A stretch of 64,000 nucleotides of DNA from Sphingopyxis sp. YF1 (GCF_022701295.1 NZ_CP033204.1:2914001-2978000), one strand, 5' to 3'. Counted from the stretch's first letter, positions 34,805-42,704 are shown. The notes: generated by a model from the letters alone, not told the origin. Translations and numbers: made by a program.

Positions 34805-36042
34805 TGTACAGCTCCCGGCCATGGCAGGCTCAGGGTGCGAAGGCTCGCCAGATCGACCTTTGCGTAGATGCGCGTGGTGTTATGATCCCTATGGCGCAGG
34901 ATCTGGCTGATCTGGGTCAGAGCGGCGCCTGAACCGAGAAGCTCGGTCGCGAGACTGTGGCGGAAAATATGCGAGCCGCGATGGGCGATGTCGCCGATCC
35001 CGGCTCGCCGGAGCGCTCTTGCAGCGATATCCCGGATGCCGGTCGCTGGCGGGAATCCCGAATGCGGCGGGTAGGCCTTCAGGAAGAGCTGGCGGTGACC
35101 CGATGCTGGACGGCCGCTCTGAAGATATGCGGCAATGGCGGCGCCGACGTCGGGAGGCAGCGGCATGATCGCCGGCTGCCGCCCCTTGCCTCGGATGCGG
35201 AACTGGCCCGCGCGCCAGTCGATGTCGTCGAGCGTGAGGGTTGCGACCTCCTGTGCCCGGAGGCCCAGCCGGGAGAGCAATAGCAGGACGGCATAGTCGC
35301 GGCGTCCAGACGCGGTGCTCCGGTCGCAGTGCTGAAGCACCTGCTCGAGCTGAGCAGCTGAGAGATAGGTCGGAAGCGCTGTGAAGCGCCACTTCTTCAC
35401 CGAAGGGACACAAGCGGCAAGATCGTGCTCGATCAGGCCTTCGACGTGGAGATATCGCAGGAACGATCGCAGCCGCGAGCACATCGCAACCGCTGTTGCC
35501 GCGCTGGCATCGCGGGCGCGCCGTTCGACATATCCGAGGACGTCGGCCGTTGTCAGCCGAGCGAAGTCGTCCGGGTCGGTAATCGTCATGTCGCGCAGAA
35601 ATGGGCGCGTGAACTTAGTATAGGCCGCGCACGACCGTGCGTTCAGACCAAGCCGATGGTCGAGATATGCGCGGTAGCGCTCAAGGATATGATCTGGGGG
35701 ACCGAGCAAACGCGGTGCCGCCGGAGCCACGATCCCCGCCTCGCGGACAACCTCCAAAAATCTGCCGATCGCCGCCGGGTCGCCGCCGCTCAAACCGCAA
35801 CCTCGATCCTCGTCCCTGAAAAAGCGATCGACGAGCTGGCCGCTGATATCGCCGCGATCGAAACGATGCCGGATCATCCACTGGATGAAGCAGTTGACGA
35901 TCCTGACCGAATATCTTGCCGTGACCGTGCTGTAGCCGTCCTTGCGCAGCCGGGACGCGTACAGGTCGATGCAGTCCCTGAAGGGTCCCGCGCGCAAATC
36001 GCGGACCGTCCAGCTGCCGTTCAAAAAATCATCCAGCGTCAT
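34801..36042 (-). CDS. Tyrosine recombinase (first gene of the RIT trio)
   Basis: A 413-residue recombinase, longest of the three because of an about 100-residue N-terminal extension (FIQWMIRHRFDRGDISGQLV region) before the core-binding domain. Catalytic residues: LGLRAQEVATLTLDD (Arg, about 258), HIFRHSLATELL (HxxR, about 355) and LRHRDHNTTRIYAKVD (His/Tyr, about 380-395). It is the promoter-proximal gene and starts 37 bp inside the right inverted repeat, so its promoter probably overlaps the repeat. That would couple expression to recombinase binding. Confidence 0.9.
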   Translation of the reverse strand: MTLDDFLNGSWTVRDLRAGPFRDCIDLYASRLRKDGYSTVTARYSVRIVNCFIQWMIRHRFDRGDISGQLVDRFFRDEDRGCGLSGGDPAAIGRFLEVVREAGIVAPAAPRLLGPPDHILERYRAYLDHRLGLNARSCAAYTKFTRPFLRDMTITDPDDFARLTTADVLGYVERRARDASAATAVAMCSRLRSFLRYLHVEGLIEHDLAACVPSVKKWRFTALPTYLSAAQLEQVLQHCDRSTASGRRDYAVLLLLSRLGLRAQEVATLTLDDIDWRAGQFRIRGKGRQPAIMPLPPDVGAAIAAYLQSGRPASGHRQLFLKAYPPHSGFPPATGIRDIAARALRRAGIGDIAHRGSHIFRHSLATELLGSGAALTQISQILRHRDHNTTRIYAKVDLASLRTLSLPWPGAVQ

Positions 36043-36078
36043 GGCTTCCTCCTCTGCAATGAGTGCAGGGAGGAGCGT

Positions 36079-36169
36079 AAAACTATGCCGAGCCGATCAC
36101 CGCAAAGTTACGGGAAAGCGCGGGCATCCCGCGCCCGCTCGGCATAGTTGCGCGCTCGGCATAATCGCC
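36079..36169 (-). repeat. Right terminal inverted repeat of the RIT element
   Basis: 91 bp, the inverted partner of 31763-31853. It carries the same three TATGCCGAG-type units (36084-36092 direct, 36138-36146 and 36155-36163 inverted). Outside it a further pair (36172-36180 and 36183-36190) forms a small palindrome that the left end lacks. The repeat also encodes the last 30 or so codons of the truncated host gene. Confidence 0.9.
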
Positions 36170-36982
36170 ATTATGCCGAACGCGGCATAACTTCGAGTAG
36201 CGCGCATTGACATAGGCGAGCCGCAAAAGCTCGAAGCAACGGCGACTGAATTTGTCGTCGCGCGGCCAAGCTTTGACCAGCGCCGGCGCAATCTGCTCAC
36301 ATTGCGAGCGCAGAAAATTGAGGCGATGGGATTTCGGGCTGTAGAGGGACAACACCAGCAGCACGCAGTGATAATAGCGCTCCACCGCTTGGTGATAATT
36401 GAAGGCTGCGACCTTCTCGGCATCACGTTCCCGATGAAAGTCGGCTCCCGCGCGAAATTCCGCCGCCGTAGAGAACCATTCTTCAAAATGCTTCTCTGCC
36501 TCGATACGCGCTTCTTCGGGCGGCAGATTACGTGGTTGCGCAAACTCGTATCCCTCGGCTTCATAAAGCGCGATACCCTGCTCGACGATGTCGACAAAGA
36601 ACGGCCGTCCGCGCTCAAGCTGCGCGTTCACGTCCTTCAAGGAGTGAACGATGAAGCTTACCGGCGCGGTCAGCGTGTGGTTGATCGTGACCTCGCGCAT
36701 GAGCCGATCCTCGGCGGCTGACCAATGCTCGAACTCGGTCAGCCGCTCATTGTTGACGACGACAAGAATATCGAAGTCCGACTGATAGCCGCCGACCGGA
36801 TCGTCGACCCAATCGCCGCGCGCATAACTGCCGTAGAGGACGATCTTGAAGATGCGACCTTTGCGGTTCCAGTCCGAATTCCCGCGCGCATGCGCGGTTT
36901 CAAATTCCTCGAAGAGGATGCGCACGACATCGGCAAGTTCGCGCTGCTTGGATTGCGGGAGATGATCGAGGCCGGTTCGCAT
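36083..36982 (-). pseudogene. Host NTase-HEPN gene truncated by the RIT element
   Basis: The ATG at 36982 starts MRTGLDHLPQ. A nucleotidyltransferase domain (KIVLYGSYARGDWVDDP, SDFDILVVV) is followed by most of a HEPN domain (NYHQAVERYYHCVLLVLS; FELLRLAYVNARYSK). After ARYSK the frame enters the element and reads CRVRHNGDYAERATMPSGR to a stop at 36083, a tail made from the inverted repeat. The true C-terminus lies at 31633-31762. The 299-residue product could be made but would lack the final helices. It belongs to a minus-strand unit with the HTH protein and the ArdC-like gene upstream. Confidence 0.85.
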
Positions 36983-37041
36983 TGCGGCAACCTTAGGAAG
37001 GCGGCGGGCCGGATGGCAAGCGCCATCCCGCCCGCCGCCGA

Positions 37042-37296
37042 TCAAAGCCATGGCCAGACCAGATGCGGGAAGCGCGAATGGAGGCAGCGCGACCACATGC
37101 CAAGAGCGCGGGCGAAGTCGGTGGTGACCTGATCGATCGTGACACCGTGGCGCGACGCTAATTCCTCATAGGGCGTTTCATCGAAGCGGATCGACAGGAA
37201 GATATCGCACTGACGTTCGGTCATCTTACCGAGCGCGATTACCATGCGGCGCTCGGCATCCTCGAGGGTGACGGTGGAAAGATCGCGGCGCCTCAT
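37042..37296 (-). CDS. Sigma-region-4-like helix-turn-helix protein
   Basis: An 84-residue protein whose C-terminal half (TERQCDIFLSIRFDETPYEELA, then RHGVTIDQVTTDFARAL) has the pattern of a sigma-70 region 4 / sigma-like HTH domain without regions 2 or 3. Such small proteins are recurrent in sphingomonad mobile elements and are thought to be regulators. It overlaps the ArdC-like gene by 4 bp and is followed by the NTase gene after 59 bp. Confidence 0.75.
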   Translation of the reverse strand: MRRRDLSTVTLEDAERRMVIALGKMTERQCDIFLSIRFDETPYEELASRHGVTIDQVTTDFARALGMWSRCLHSRFPHLVWPWL

Positions 37297-38186
37297 GGTT
37301 CGACTCCCGCGAAGTCGAGCAGATAGTCGCTCGCCTTGCTCGCCTGACTGGCGGCGCGGAAGATCGCCTTCTCGTCATCCCGCAGCACCGACAGCCACGA
37401 CGCGATATAATCCGAATGCCGAACGGTCGGCGCGATGCCGAGCGAGGCGCAAGTAAACGCCGCCGCCAACTCGGCGACAAGCTCCTCCTTGGCGTAAGCC
37501 TCCGATCCAAAGCCGCCTCTCTGGTCGCGATCTAGCCTGCTGCCGTGACCCGTCCAATGGGCAAGTTCGTGCAGCGCGGTGCGATACCAGTTCAATGGCT
37601 CGTAGAACGCGGCTTGAGGCGGCACCTGAACGAAATCATGGCTCGGACTATAGAAGGCCTCGGCGCCGCCGATGTTGAACCGCGCGCCGCTCGCTGCGAT
37701 CAGCGCATCGGCCTCGGCGATGGCGAGCACCGGATCGGGGCTGACCATGGGGAAGGTGTAATCCTCAGGCAGACCTTCGCACTGATCGACATTGAACACG
37801 ACAAAGCGCTTCAAAAAAGCCACCTGCCGCGCCTCGCGATCCTCGCCGCGTGCCGCCTCGGCTTCGGCCTTCGGCGTAAAGCGGTCGGCATAGCAAATCA
37901 CCGTTCCCTTCTCGCCGCGCCGGACGTTGCCGCCCGCCGCCTCGGTCTGCCGGTAGGTTAGCCAGCGCTGTGAGGCATAGCCGCGATGGACAACCTCGGC
38001 CCAAAGGATCAGCACATTGATCCCGCTATACTTGCGGGCCGTCCCCGCATTTTGCGGCATCGTGCAACCACACGCCGCACCATCCCACGGCTGCACCCAT
38101 GGCAGCCGCCCTTCTTCAAGCTCCGCGATGATCCGGTTGGTGACCTCCGAATAGAGACTGGCATTCTCGATCCGTTCCTTGCGCAT
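37293..38186 (-). CDS. ArdC-like antirestriction protein with zincin-like peptidase domain
   Basis: A 297-residue protein starting at the ATG at 38186, with a GGAAGGAGAAG ribosome site. The N-terminal ssDNA-binding ArdC domain (about 1-125) contains LYSEVTNRIIAELEEG, PWDGAACGCTMPQNAGTARKYSGINVL and GEKGTVICYAD in pieces. The C-terminal zincin-like domain has HELAHWTGH (HExxH, about residue 205) and YAKEELVAELAAAF. ArdC proteins protect incoming single-stranded plasmid DNA from host restriction. It is the first gene of a minus-strand unit and has a long structured leader. Confidence 0.88.
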   Translation of the reverse strand: MRKERIENASLYSEVTNRIIAELEEGRLPWVQPWDGAACGCTMPQNAGTARKYSGINVLILWAEVVHRGYASQRWLTYRQTEAAGGNVRRGEKGTVICYADRFTPKAEAEAARGEDREARQVAFLKRFVVFNVDQCEGLPEDYTFPMVSPDPVLAIAEADALIAASGARFNIGGAEAFYSPSHDFVQVPPQAAFYEPLNWYRTALHELAHWTGHGSRLDRDQRGGFGSEAYAKEELVAELAAAFTCASLGIAPTVRHSDYIASWLSVLRDDEKAIFRAASQASKASDYLLDFAGVEP

Positions 38187-38225
38187 GTCGCTTCTCCTTC
38201 CCGCCAACCGCACCCCGGCCCGGAA

Positions 38226-38374
38226 GGGGCGGAGGTGGGCGGCAGGAAGGAGCCTGCAGACCCGCATCATCGGGCGGGCTGCATCCGAAGGACCGGAACG
38301 AAGTGGCGGACCCGCGGAGCGGGTTGCGGCCCGGCCGGGCGGGGCTAGAGGCGAGTGACGCCCACCTCCGCCCC
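38226..38374 (-). promoter_or_regulatory. Structured leader of the ArdC-like gene (long-range hairpin)
   Basis: The gene-free stretch 38187-38702 contains a perfect 16-bp pairing between 38226-38241 and 38359-38374, closing a 149-nt structure that ends about 40 nt before the start codon. Inside are a CCCGC/GCGGG hairpin and the segment GAAGGACCGGAACGAAGTGG (38288-38306 region). Very similar sequence and layout occur upstream of the parB-like gene (41864-42142), and a looser form upstream of DUF736. Shared sequence plus conserved pairing suggests a cis-acting RNA or protein-binding site. From 38,375 to 38,702 I see nothing else. Confidence 0.6.
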
Positions 38375-38717
38375 CGCCGCGCCGGGACAGACAACGCCGC
38401 CGCGCTAGCGGCGACCTTTGATCCATCTCACGACTCGGACGACGACCGCGTCGCTCGCGGCGCGTCAATTTGGGCGCGACCGTCTCAGACGGTCTCATTC
38501 GACAAGGGTGAGACGAATAATCCACATCGGATCGAAATTTTTTCTCAGCGCACCGAAGTACCGTTGGGTGCCAGCAGGAACCAGCAGCAACCAACAGGAA
38601 AGAATTGGCCGCATTTGACCGCTTAGCGACCCTTCTCAAGCCATTGACGTCGATAGATGAATTCCCATTCTCCTCTCAGGGAGCATCAATCGCAGCCAGT
38701 AAATGAAGGATATGTGC

Positions 38718-38942
38718 ATGGCGTCTCTTCCCTCCCCTGACCGCTTTATTCGCCTCGATGCCGTTCTCGACCGTACCGGACTTAGTCGGGCAACCCTCTA
38801 CCGGAAAATTGCCGCAGGTACTTTTCCGCCGCAGCACAAACTCGCCGAGCGATGCTGCGGTTGGCGCGAGTCCGAGGTCCGCATCTGGCAGCGCAACCCC
38901 ATGACATTCACCCTCGACGACCTACCGCCGGACGAAGTTTGA
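38718..38942 (+). CDS. AlpA-family helix-turn-helix regulator
   Basis: A 74-residue protein. The ATG at 38718 has a GAAGGA site and begins MASLPSPDRFIRLDAVLDR; an ATG at 38703 is an alternative. TGLSRATLYRKIAAGTFPPQ (about residues 20-39) is the AlpA/excisionase winged-helix signature, followed by CCGWRESEVRIWQ. Such proteins regulate integrase or excision genes of prophages and integrative elements. It is the only plus-strand gene in this part of the mobile region. Confidence 0.85.
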   Translation: MASLPSPDRFIRLDAVLDRTGLSRATLYRKIAAGTFPPQHKLAERCCGWRESEVRIWQRNPMTFTLDDLPPDEV

Positions 38943-38961
38943 ATAGCCCCGCACGCCAAAG

Positions 38962-38988
38962 CCCCGCGCCGCGGTTCGCGGCGCGGGG
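38962..38988. terminator. Strong hairpin between convergent alpA and DUF736 genes
   Basis: A perfect 12-bp GC-only stem (CCCCGCGCCGCG, loop GTT, then its complement) sits in the 58-bp gap between two convergent genes. It lacks a clear T-tract on either strand, so it may be a weak bidirectional terminator or an mRNA-stabilising hairpin. Confidence 0.6.
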
Positions 38989-39000
38989 TGGAAACCCGCC

Positions 39001-39324
39001 TCAGTCGGCGGGGTTCCAGATCAGCGCGTAGCCGTCCTCGCCATCCTGGCCGGGCGCGCGGCCGAGGTTCGCATAGAGCCGGCGCGGCCCAAACTCGGGG
39101 GCTGCGAGGCTCACCGATACATAGGGCTCACCCGATTGCTGCCCGACGCGGATCCAGCCGGCGCCGATTTCGACGCCTTCGGACCAGACCCGGTAGTCGG
39201 GCTGGACGTCGCCGCTCTTCGAGCGGTTGGTCCGGATCTCGATCGCGGCGCGGATCGAGAGGGTCTTGAGCTGGCCCACGAAACCCGTTTCGATGGTACC
39301 GTTCACAAAGCCGATAGCTGCCAT
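39001..39324 (-). CDS. DUF736-family protein
   Basis: A 107-residue protein starting MAAIGFVNGT at 39324 with a GGAGAC ribosome site. It matches the DUF736 family (PF05284), a beta-rich single-domain protein encoded on most alphaproteobacterial conjugative elements; IEIRTNRSKSGDVQPDYRVW and VSVSLAAPEFGPRRLYANLG are its conserved stretches. Function unknown; a role in single-strand transfer or DNA maintenance is often guessed from context. It has its own long structured leader. Confidence 0.88.
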   Translation of the reverse strand: MAAIGFVNGTIETGFVGQLKTLSIRAAIEIRTNRSKSGDVQPDYRVWSEGVEIGAGWIRVGQQSGEPYVSVSLAAPEFGPRRLYANLGRAPGQDGEDGYALIWNPAD

Positions 39325-39434
39325 TGGTCGTCTCCTTGAAGTACCGCGGGACCGTCCCTGCGGCATGGGCGGACCAGGAACCGGCGCGCAAGGTGTGCCG
39401 CGAACCCGCAGGGCCGCAGCGCAAGCGGAGGAGT

Positions 39435-39510
39435 GCGGCGGCGCGATTATTTGGAGCGAAGCGGCCGCGAGGAGCGTGCGCAGCACGCGGGGAAATAATC
39501 GCGCCGCCGC
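39435..39510 (-). promoter_or_regulatory. Structured leader of the DUF736 gene (18-bp hairpin arms)
   Basis: Perfect 18-bp arms at 39435-39452 and 39493-39510 (GCGGCGGCGCGATTATTT and its complement) enclose a 40-nt loop that itself contains GCGGCCGC and GTGCGCAGCAC palindromes. Just beside it, GGGCCGCAGCGCAAGCGGAGGA resembles the conserved leader segment of the ArdC-like and ParB-like genes. It lies 110 nt upstream of the DUF736 start. Confidence 0.55.
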
Positions 39511-39969
39511 GCTTTCGCGGGGCGCCGCGCCGGTTCAGGTCACATCGCCCGTCGCCGGGATGGTCCTGCAGAACAGGTGGAGCGAGCCCGCGCTATCCGC
39601 GTGAACGATCAAACGCAGAAACTTGAGTGAGAAAGGCGATCTAACCGCGAACTGTGGGTACGATCAGAGCGGCCGCGCCCGAGTTGGCAGTCCGTCTTCC
39701 TATCAGCTCATGCCGCGCGGCAAGAAAACCATGTCCAAGGCATGCGATTTGGCGTTTCCGTACAATCCTAGGGTCAGAACCGATATTATCGGGCTCGCCA
39801 ACTTCCGTCCGGGCTTGGCGATTAGCGACCCCGGCAAGTCAGGATGGTGGGGCGAAGGATGCAGCATCCTCGTATGGGCGGCGCGAAGGCAACTTCGCGT
39901 CGCCTCTTTCTTTAGCTGAACCGCGGGCCGTCGCCGCTTGCGGCGGCGGCGCGCCCAAGTCATGAGCGC
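39511..39969. other. Non-coding stretch between DUF736 and the ParB-like gene
   Basis: About 460 bp with only short, unconvincing frames on either strand. No iterons, A+T-rich origin or promoter that I would defend. It ends in the hairpin at 39970-39994. Confidence 0.45.
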
Positions 39970-39994
39970 CGCGCCGGCCCACAAGGCCGGCGCG
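39970..39994 (+). terminator. GC-rich hairpin followed by TCATTTT
   Basis: CGCGCCGGCC, loop CACAA with one extra C, and GGCCGGCGCG form a perfect 10-bp stem. On the plus strand it is followed by TCATTTTG, a weak T-tract. No plus-strand gene lies just upstream, so its function is uncertain. Confidence 0.45.
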
Positions 39995-40018
39995 TCATTT
40001 TGCGCCCGCAGAAAATAT

Positions 40019-40042
40019 GGCGGGCGACCGAAGCCGCCCGCC
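40019..40042 (-). terminator. Probable terminator of the ParB-like gene
   Basis: GGCGGGC and GCCCGCC (40019-40025, 40036-40042) form a 7-bp stem directly downstream of the ParB-like stop codon on the minus strand, followed in that direction by ATATTTTC. This is a reasonable intrinsic terminator. Confidence 0.65.
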
Positions 40043-40048
40043 GTCATT

Positions 40049-41824
40049 TCATGCTGCCAAAGGCTGTGCGTCTTTCGCATCGGGTTCGGGCGCTGCCGGA
40101 GCCGCAAGCTCATGCGCGACCCGCCGCGCCGATTTGACGCTGCCGACCCCGCCCCGCGTCGTATAGGCCGAAGGCGGAAAAGCCATCCACTGCGGCACCC
40201 ACGGCTCGGCCTTCGCTCGGCCGTTCGCCCCTTCAAGGCTGTCGGCGATGATCGCCTTCAGCGCCTTGCCCTTCTCACCGGCATTCGCTGCGGCGACCTC
40301 CTGTCCCGCAACCTCGCCGACGATGGCGAGCAGCACTTCGCGGTCGCGAAGCTGGTCGAAGAAGGCCGCGTCCGCCGACCAGTGCTGGCGCATGTCGGTG
40401 CCGAGATAGAGGCCGATCATCTCGACCGCGTCGCTTCCCGCTCGCAGCGTCTCGCCCATGACGATCGCGACGATCTCCAGCACCACCGGGTCGGGGAGTT
40501 CGAGCAGCCGCGCGAAGAGCGGGGCAAAAGGGGGTCGGTTCAGCGGCCTTCCCGTGACGGTTGGCGCCTCCTCGTCGAACCCCAGCACCGCCAGTACCGC
40601 ACGGCGCTTGAGGTCGAAGGCCGTCTCGGCAGGACAGGTTTCGACGCTCTCGGCAATATCTTCCTTCGGCGCGCGCTGGCTCTCGACATCGACGCGCCAG
40701 AGGTCCGCGCCCGCGATCACATGCGCGAGCATCGCCCGCAGCGCTACGCCACCGTGCCCTGCCAGATCGGCCCGCACCGCCGCATGGCGGTGAAGATCGA
40801 TATAGGCATTGAGCGGCCCCGACACCTCGGGACGCACCGGCTTGGCAATGACGGCATCGCCCTCGCCGCTCCCACTGCCGCCCGACAGCCGCTTCGATAC
40901 CTTGGTCGTGACGAACCCTTCGTGGAACGTCACCTCGCCGCTCTCGCGAACCTCGATATAGATACGGCCGCCCTTGCGCTTGCCCGCATGGGCGTAATCC
41001 CACGACCGGAACCAGTCGCCCCGCGCCATGATGACGACATCGGACCAACCAGCTTCGATGTATGCGGCCTTGCGCGCCTCGATGGCTTCCACCTGCGCCG
41101 ACCAGAAAGCATCGCTGTCGGCAAAGAAGCTGTCGTCGCCGAACAGGTCGGACACGACAGCGAGCTTCGATTCCGCGACATCGAACAGCGCGTGCTTCGC
41201 CGCAATGGCCGTGCCGCCGAACAGCCACGCTTTCAGCTGATGGCCGGTCGGACAATAGGCGCCTTCGTCGTCGAACAGCGCCAGCCATGCCTTCTGCTGG
41301 CTCTTGGATGCGAGGGTCAGATGCCGGACGGTGGCCGGATCGATCTCGCCACCGCGATAGAGAGTGCGGATACGCGGCAAGAGATTGCCGAGGGCGAGGA
41401 TGCGCTTCACCGCGCACGGCTCGAACCCGAAACTGTCCGCCACCTCCTCGACGCTGCGCCCCGCTTTCACGAGCGCGACAAACGCTTCCCACTGGCTCAC
41501 CTCGTCGGGCTGCACCCGCGCGAGATTTTCGAGCATCGACGCTTCGAGCGCATCGGCATCGTCGCCTTCGTCGAGAATGGCGCAAGGAATGGGCCGAACC
41601 GCCCCGCCCTCGCGCGCGACCGCGCCGACAGCGGTAAAGCGCCGTCGCCCCGCGACGATCTCGTAATGGCCTTCCGAGCAGTTCGGACGGACGAGCAGCG
41701 GAACCAGCACCCCGCGCGCGCGGATGCTCGGCATAAGGTCGGTGACGTCGGGGTCTTTCCCCTTCCCGCGCATGTTGGCGGCGGCGATGGACAGGTTGCC
41801 CAGATCAATGAAATCAAGCTTCAT
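40049..41824 (-). CDS. ParB/RepB/Spo0J-family protein, large form
   Basis: A 591-residue protein starting MKLDFIDLGNLSIAAANMR at 41824 with a GAGAAGGAAG ribosome site. The ParB N-terminal nuclease-like domain (about 1-110) has LLVRPNCSEGHYEIVAGRRRF (GRRRF is the ParB CTP-binding signature) and ENLARVQPDEVSQWEAF. A KorB-like HTH follows (VEEVADSFGFEPCAVKRIL, about 128-146). The remaining 400 residues are specific to large ParB-like proteins of alphaproteobacterial plasmids and ICEs. No parA neighbour is present, so it may act as a regulator or DNA-binding maintenance protein rather than in partition. Confidence 0.87.
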   Translation of the reverse strand: MKLDFIDLGNLSIAAANMRGKGKDPDVTDLMPSIRARGVLVPLLVRPNCSEGHYEIVAGRRRFTAVGAVAREGGAVRPIPCAILDEGDDADALEASMLENLARVQPDEVSQWEAFVALVKAGRSVEEVADSFGFEPCAVKRILALGNLLPRIRTLYRGGEIDPATVRHLTLASKSQQKAWLALFDDEGAYCPTGHQLKAWLFGGTAIAAKHALFDVAESKLAVVSDLFGDDSFFADSDAFWSAQVEAIEARKAAYIEAGWSDVVIMARGDWFRSWDYAHAGKRKGGRIYIEVRESGEVTFHEGFVTTKVSKRLSGGSGSGEGDAVIAKPVRPEVSGPLNAYIDLHRHAAVRADLAGHGGVALRAMLAHVIAGADLWRVDVESQRAPKEDIAESVETCPAETAFDLKRRAVLAVLGFDEEAPTVTGRPLNRPPFAPLFARLLELPDPVVLEIVAIVMGETLRAGSDAVEMIGLYLGTDMRQHWSADAAFFDQLRDREVLLAIVGEVAGQEVAAANAGEKGKALKAIIADSLEGANGRAKAEPWVPQWMAFPPSAYTTRGGVGSVKSARRVAHELAAPAAPEPDAKDAQPLAA

Positions 41825-41863
41825 GACTTTCTTCCTTCTCTTCAACCACACCCGGCCCCGGAC

Positions 41864-42142
41864 GGCGGGGCGGGCGGCGAGAAAAGGCGACGGGATCGCG
41901 CCAAAGGACGGCGCGCACCCGAAGGGCTGCAACGAAGTGGAGGAGCCGGGCATTGCCCGGCTTGCGCGACGGCCGAGCGGTCCCATAGCCGTGCGCCGAA
42001 CGACACGCTGTCCGTGGCCGGCAAACCCGGCAACGCCGCCGTGCGGTCAGCGCGGCGCCAACACCGGATAACAGACGCGCCCTTGGCGAAGCCGCGGGCG
42101 GGGCGGCGTGCGCGCGCAGATGTGCTTAGCCGCCGCCCCGCC
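41864..42142 (-). promoter_or_regulatory. Structured leader of the ParB-like gene
   Basis: Upstream of the start codon the segment 41864-41878 (GGCGGGGCGGGCGGC) can pair with 42129-42142 with one bulge. In between is GAAGGGCTGCAACGAAGTGG (41921-41940) followed by a CCGGGCATTGCCCGG hairpin. This matches the ArdC-like leader base for base over long stretches and in the order of its hairpins. The two leaders are evidently paralogous, which points to shared regulation of maintenance and antirestriction genes. Confidence 0.6.
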
Positions 42143-42704
42143 AAGACAAGCAAGCAAGAGCGCCGCGCGGGAACCCAAGCAAACGCGCGACCTCTGGCGG
42201 CAGCCTGCCGCCGTCAGTGCGCGCTCATTTGAGGCCGCGCTCAATTTGCGGCAGAATTGCGCCCGATGTCAGCCATTCCTGCCTTGCTTGGCGTCTGCCT
42301 GTAAGCGGTCATTTGATCGCGGCGCTTATCGCCACCGCTTCCCGCCCGATGTCTGCGGTCCCGACTTCGATTAGCGTACATCTCAAACTGGTAATTTGGT
42401 TCGCAGGCTATGCTCGCCCACGATGCAGAGAATGGTCCGATGCGGATCCTTTTTCGTCGCAGTTATCAGGCCGAACCTCCGACGATCGCCTCGGAAATGC
42501 TTAAGTTTCTCCAGGAGTGCGCCGAATTTGGTCGCCGCGCATCTTGGCGGATTAGTGGCGTGCGAACTATAGAAGGGTGGCATCGTTGTTAGCGGCTTCC
42601 AATTGCAACATGAGCTTGTAAGACGTCTCAAGGACCGCCCTGAGACATAAAAGATGTTGGGTTGGCCTAAAATGCAACGCGAGATTGGGGGGGCTATTTC
42701 TCGC
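42143..42704. other. Non-coding junction upstream of the Druantia operon
   Basis: About 560 bp without a credible gene. The composition shifts from the GC-rich leader to a mixed sequence; from about 42,370 it is AT-richer and should hold the promoter of the druM operon. No terminal repeats or tRNA are seen here. Confidence 0.45.

Larger units (their letters stand above)
31763..36190. mobile_element. RIT (recombinase-in-trio) element with NTase-HEPN passenger
   Basis: A 4.4 kb element bounded by 91-bp inverted repeats (31763-31853 and 36079-36169). It contains three overlapping tyrosine recombinase genes on the minus strand plus one nucleotidyltransferase-HEPN gene on the plus strand at the left end. 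Three consecutive, overlapping tyrosine recombinases between inverted repeats are the definition of RIT elements. The right edge extends 21 bp past the repeat, to 36190, through a small palindrome-like block before host sequence resumes. No clear target duplication beyond perhaps one base is seen. The element interrupts a host NTase-HEPN gene. Confidence 0.88.

Noticed and set aside
31763..36190. Ordinary phage-type integrase cluster or integron
   Set aside because: Three consecutive overlapping tyrosine recombinases between long inverted repeats, with no attC sites or phage genes, fit a RIT element instead.
39325..40048. A plasmid replication origin with iterons near the ParB-like gene
   Set aside because: The region has strong hairpins but no set of direct iterons, no DnaA box cluster and no rep gene beside it.
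39938..42232. A 764-codon plus-strand frame opposite the ParB-like gene
   Set aside because: Antisense shadow of a well-supported gene; Arg/His-rich composition typical of such shadows.
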